From Candidatus Thiodiazotropha sp. CDECU1 (GTDB lineage Bacteria; Pseudomonadota; Gammaproteobacteria; Chromatiales; Chromatiaceae), in NCBI RefSeq assembly GCF_963455295.1, contig NZ_OY734020.1, positions 2,976,001 through 3,040,000 of the forward strand: 64,000 nt of DNA, in the 5' to 3' direction. Positions 61,600 to 64,000 of the stretch are shown piece by piece. The notes under the pieces were generated by a model, which worked only from the letters and a program-made list of their open reading frames with translations, was not told the DNA's origin and searched no databases. The position numbers were made by a program, and so were the translations under genes. Position 1 is the stretch's first letter, and each line of letters starts with the position of its first letter.

Positions 61600-62673
61600 T
61601 CAGGCCAACGCTTGATAGCCGCGCTGTAATAGCTGTTGTGTAGTGTTCCAATCGATACAGGCGTCTGTAACCGATACACCATAAGCCAGATCAGCATTGA
61701 TATCCTGCCGGCCGGCATTGATATGACTCTCCAGCATTGCCCCAAGAATATAGGACTCGACAGCGTCGTTTCTTGCCCGACATATCTGTTGCATAAGATT
61801 ATCCCAGACCATGACCTGGCGCGTGTAATCCTTACCGCTGTTGGCGTGGGAACAGTCGACCATCAATCTTGGATTGAGCTGCTTCGATCGCAGCATCTCC
61901 GCCGCTTTGAATACATCTTGCTGATCGTAATTCGCCCCGCGACTGCCGCCGCGCAGAATCAGGTGAGTATCCCTATTGCCCGTTGTCTCCACGATGGATG
62001 TCTCACCCAGTTCATTGATTCCCAGAAAGGTGTGGGAACTGGCAGCGGCCAGCATGGCCTCTACCGCGACTTTGGTATTGCCGTCTGTGGAATTCTTGAA
62101 TCCCACCGGCGCGGAAAGACCGGATGCCATCTGGCGATGGGTCTGGCTCTCGGTGGTACGTGCACCAATCGCCACCCAACCGAGCAGATCGCCTATATAT
62201 TGGGGCGTGAAGGGTTCAAGTATCTCGGTGGCCGTAGCCAGTCCGAGGGCATTGATATCGAGCAGCAGTTGCCTGGCGAGGCGCAAGCCCTTGCCCATGT
62301 CAAATGATCCATTCATCTCCGGATCATTGATCAAGCCTTTCCAGCCGATGGTTGTGCGGGGCTTTTCAAAATAGACCCGCATGACGATATACAGCCGGTC
62401 ACTGAGGGCATCCGCCACTGGCTTGAGTCTTTGCGCATAATCCATGGCGGCAGCCGGATCATGGATAGAACAGGGTCCGACAATCACCAACGGACGTTGA
62501 TCGGCACCGGTCAGGATGTCATGAATGGTGTTGCGCACCTTGAGCACATGCTCATTGACGGCATCACTGACGGGCATCTCCCGTAACAGATCAATGGGAC
62601 GAATCAGTCTGTGGGTGCTGGAGACCCGGATATTGGATACACGACTATCAATTGTCGGTTGCTGACCTGTCAT
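61600..62673 (-). CDS. 3-deoxy-7-phosphoheptulonate (DAHP) synthase, class I
   Basis: This is the first enzyme of the shikimate pathway, condensing PEP and erythrose-4-P. The 357-residue protein has VGPCSIHDPAAAMDYAQRL, RVYFEKPRTTIGWKGLINDP, ILEPFTPQYIGDLLGWVAIG, GARTTESQTHRQMASGLS, LRGGSRGANYD and VDCSHANSGKDYTRQ, all typical of the AroF/AroG/AroH type. Which aromatic amino acid inhibits it cannot be told reliably, so no gene letter is given. A MITE-like element lies about 85 nt upstream of its start. Confidence 0.95.
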   Translation of the reverse strand: MTGQQPTIDSRVSNIRVSSTHRLIRPIDLLREMPVSDAVNEHVLKVRNTIHDILTGADQRPLVIVGPCSIHDPAAAMDYAQRLKPVADALSDRLYIVMRVYFEKPRTTIGWKGLINDPEMNGSFDMGKGLRLARQLLLDINALGLATATEILEPFTPQYIGDLLGWVAIGARTTESQTHRQMASGLSAPVGFKNSTDGNTKVAVEAMLAAASSHTFLGINELGETSIVETTGNRDTHLILRGGSRGANYDQQDVFKAAEMLRSKQLNPRLMVDCSHANSGKDYTRQVMVWDNLMQQICRARNDAVESYILGAMLESHINAGRQDINADLAYGVSVTDACIDWNTTQQLLQRGYQALA

Positions 62674-62923
62674 GACAAATACCCTGGATGGCGCTTTCGG
62701 TTTTCACATAGTGGCAAACTGACACCATTATACTCAGCTAAGACATCTAAAGCTTGTCAATGCTGTCCCGTTAACTTCGGCCATTATGGTGTTAACAGGT
62801 TAATCCTACTTGATTTCTCTTGTCGAGTGAGGTTTGAGACATCAAAAACAGTAGGCAGGACAAGATGATGGACTGAAGAAAACATAAATACATCAGGGTG
62901 GCAAATACACGGGGAGAGTAACC

Positions 62924-62949
62924 CCCCTCTCCCCCTGGCGGGAGAGGGG
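62924..62949. repeat. CCCCTCTCCC palindrome, copy 1
   Basis: A perfect 10-bp stem CCCCTCTCCC/GGGAGAGGGG with loop CCTGGC is followed by a further partial copy (CGGGGGAGAGGGGG). This kind of very G+C-rich unit is common between genes in many proteobacteria. It sits inside the MITE-like element. Confidence 0.8.
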
Positions 62950-63073
62950 CCGGGGGAGAGGGGGTATAATCAATACCATCATCTGCTTCAATAATCAGCA
63001 TCATAGGTATTGATGGGTGAATGCTGTTTACGCTTCAATTTTATCAAGCGCTTGACGCACACCCTCTCCCCAA

Positions 63074-63098
63074 CCCCTCTCCCGTCAAGGGAGAGGGG
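63074..63098. repeat. CCCCTCTCCC palindrome, copy 2
   Basis: The same 10-bp arms as copy 1 (CCCCTCTCCC/GGGAGAGGGG), here with loop GTCAA, are preceded by a partial copy (CACCCTCTCCCC). The two copies lie about 125 bp apart within the same element, near opposite ends, and could pair with one another. Confidence 0.8.
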
Positions 63099-63212
63099 CG
63101 TTTAGGACTGGTTCTGGAGTAAACGAAAGTTAACGGGACAGCAGTGAAAACTTGTACATCATTGTGGCACCGCTGGCTGCTGGCCGCTTACCGCTGGCCG
63201 CTACTAACCCCC

Positions 63213-63680
63213 CTATCTGGCAATATCCGCCAAGCGCCCATCCAACAACCGCAACAGATCACCGGCCGCCAGTTCAATTTCCAAACCACGCCGCCCGGCA
63301 CTGACATAGAGGGTGGGAAAATCGAGCCCGGAACGATCAAGCAAGGTCAACAGGCGCCTTTTCTGCCCCAACGGGCTGACACCGCCCAGTACATACCCGG
63401 TGCTACGCTCCACCAGCCTGGCATCCGCCATGGCCACCTTTTTCACCTTCGCAGCCTTGGCGAACGCCTTCAGGTCCAGCTGGGATGCCACCGGCACCAC
63501 TGCCACGGCCAACTCCTTGGCATCGAGTTGGACCACCAGGGTCTTGAACACACGCTGTGGGGTGATGCCGAGCTTTTCTGCCGCTTCCAGACCATATGAC
63601 GGATGCTTCGAGTCATGCTCGTAAGCGTGGGTCCGGAACTTTATCCCGGCTTTTTTTGCCGCGTTGACTGCCGGTGTCAT
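63213..63680 (-). CDS. ybaK: Cys-tRNA(Pro)/Cys-tRNA(Cys) deacylase YbaK
   Basis: This 155-residue YbaK/EbsC-fold editing protein hydrolyses mischarged Cys-tRNA(Pro). Typical are TPAVNAAKKAGIKFRTHAYE, FKTLVVQLDAKELAVAVVPV, the catalytic-Lys region KTLVV, STGYVLGGVSPLGQKRRLLT and SAGRRGLEIELAAGDLLRLL. It overlaps the end of the upstream pqiA-like gene by 4 nt (ATGA). Confidence 0.94.
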   Translation of the reverse strand: MTPAVNAAKKAGIKFRTHAYEHDSKHPSYGLEAAEKLGITPQRVFKTLVVQLDAKELAVAVVPVASQLDLKAFAKAAKVKKVAMADARLVERSTGYVLGGVSPLGQKRRLLTLLDRSGLDFPTLYVSAGRRGLEIELAAGDLLRLLDGRLADIAR

Positions 63681-64000
63681 GGTGCTTGCGAATAGCCGGC
63701 AATACGGTGCGTGATGTACATGATGAGCAACACCGCGGCGGCGAACAGATAGAGTCCGGTATGCAGTTCGATCTCGGCAATAACGTCCAGTTTTACCGCC
63801 ACGATCATCACCGCCACCACCATCACATCCAGCATTCCCCAGCGTCCGTAATCATGCATGATCTTCAGCAGTTTGATATAGCGTGTCGAGTTGACTTCAC
63901 CCAGTTGCAGTAACAGGAACAGCAGCAGGATCTTCAGGATAGGCAATACCACACTGAACAATCCAACCACAGCGAAGAGGAACCAGTGCCCCCTCTGGAG
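63677..64000 (-). CDS. PqiA-like inner-membrane protein, N-terminus outside the window
   Basis: The frame is open to the right edge, and the residues before the GTG at 63970 (GHWFLFAVVGLFSVV) continue a membrane helix, so the gene starts beyond 64000. The visible 107 residues have helices at the edge (VVGLFSVVLPILKILLLFLLL), in the middle (WGMLDVMVVAVMIVAVKLDV) and at the end (GLYLFAAAVLLIMYITHRIA). The block FSVVLPILK-x(n)-GRWGMLDV is typical of paraquat-inducible protein A (PqiA) domains, whose products work with MCE-type lipid-transport proteins. Coupling with ybaK is by overlap only. Confidence 0.75.
   Translation of the reverse strand, partial: LQRGHWFLFAVVGLFSVVLPILKILLLFLLLQLGEVNSTRYIKLLKIMHDYGRWGMLDVMVVAVMIVAVKLDVIAEIELHTGLYLFAAAVLLIMYITHRIAGYSQAP

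Larger units (their letters stand above)
62758..63146. mobile_element. MITE-like element or deleted insertion sequence
   Basis: The 20-nt ends CAATGCTGTCCCGTTAACTT (62758-62777) and the complement of 63127-63146 match at 19 of 20 positions, including 17 perfect inner bases. The element is flanked by AAAGCTTGT (62749-62757) and AAAACTTGT (63147-63155), a 9-bp direct repeat with one mismatch, as expected for a target duplication. The 389-bp interior has no transposase frame. It holds two 10-bp palindromes of the CCCCTCTCCC type. The ends resemble those of IS4-like elements as I remember them, but the family needs a database check. It lies between the DAHP synthase and ybaK genes. Confidence 0.75.

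Overview
The window is bacterial chromosomal DNA, most likely from a gammaproteobacterium of the sulfur-oxidising Chromatiales/Sedimenticola/Thiodiazotropha type. The assignment is inferred from gene content and order (recN-fur-bamE-rnfH-ratA-smpB-ssrA, recR-ybaB-dnaX, sdhCDAB-sdhE), a gammaproteobacterial tmRNA tag (ANDDNYALAA), and an exosortase/PEP-CTERM exopolysaccharide locus. No tRNA or rRNA gene, CRISPR array, prophage or complete insertion sequence was seen.

Layout. (1) 1-6.2 kb is a housekeeping block: recN (5' end cut by the window), fur, bamE, rnfH, ratA, a sodium:solute (NSS) transporter, smpB and tmRNA. (2) 6.4-37.3 kb is a large envelope-polysaccharide region. Most genes are on the minus strand: Wzz-type chain-length protein, tyrosine autokinase, Wzx flippase, secreted beta-helix protein, Wzy-like polymerase, two GT4 glycosyltransferases, serine-acetyltransferase-like enzyme, sulfotransferase, exosortase fused to EpsI, PrsT-like TPR lipoprotein, rmlBACD (dTDP-rhamnose), an ExeA-type ATPase, phosphomannomutase and manC (GDP-mannose). 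A protein with a VPLPA-type C-terminal sorting signal lies at 31.0-31.5 kb. The plus strand carries the initiating undecaprenyl-phosphate sugar transferase and, just behind it, the APS kinase cysC. An 890-residue AAA ATPase/Glu-Ala repeat/OmpA fusion closes the region. The core from about 18.4 to 29 kb is clearly richer in A+T than its flanks, as expected of a variable, transferred serotype core. (3) 37.5-47.3 kb holds mixed single genes: several of unknown function, an SDR, yceH, a lipase-maturation-factor-like protein, yffB, dapL-lysA. (4) 47.3-64 kb is again conserved: copA, hinT, recR-ybaB-dnaX, sdhE-sdhBADC, maeB, two poorly known genes, DAHP synthase, a 389-bp MITE-like element, ybaK and a partial pqiA-like gene.

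How the genes fit together. The polysaccharide genes form an almost complete Wzx/Wzy pathway: priming (32.5 kb), GDP-mannose and dTDP-rhamnose supply, two glycosyltransferases, flipping, polymerisation, length control and a tyrosine kinase. The sulfotransferase needs PAPS, and the APS kinase next to the priming enzyme can make it, so a sulfated polymer is a reasonable hypothesis. The exosortase and its LPLPA-tailed substrate suggest that a sorted surface protein is made together with the polymer. No Wza/EpsE outer-membrane exporter is present in the window.

The most unusual items are the ATPase/EA-repeat/OmpA fusion, the split sulfation pair, the hairpin between sdhA and sdhB, the MITE-like element with 20-bp inverted ends and near-identical 9-bp flanks, and a 57-codon gene next to ssrA.
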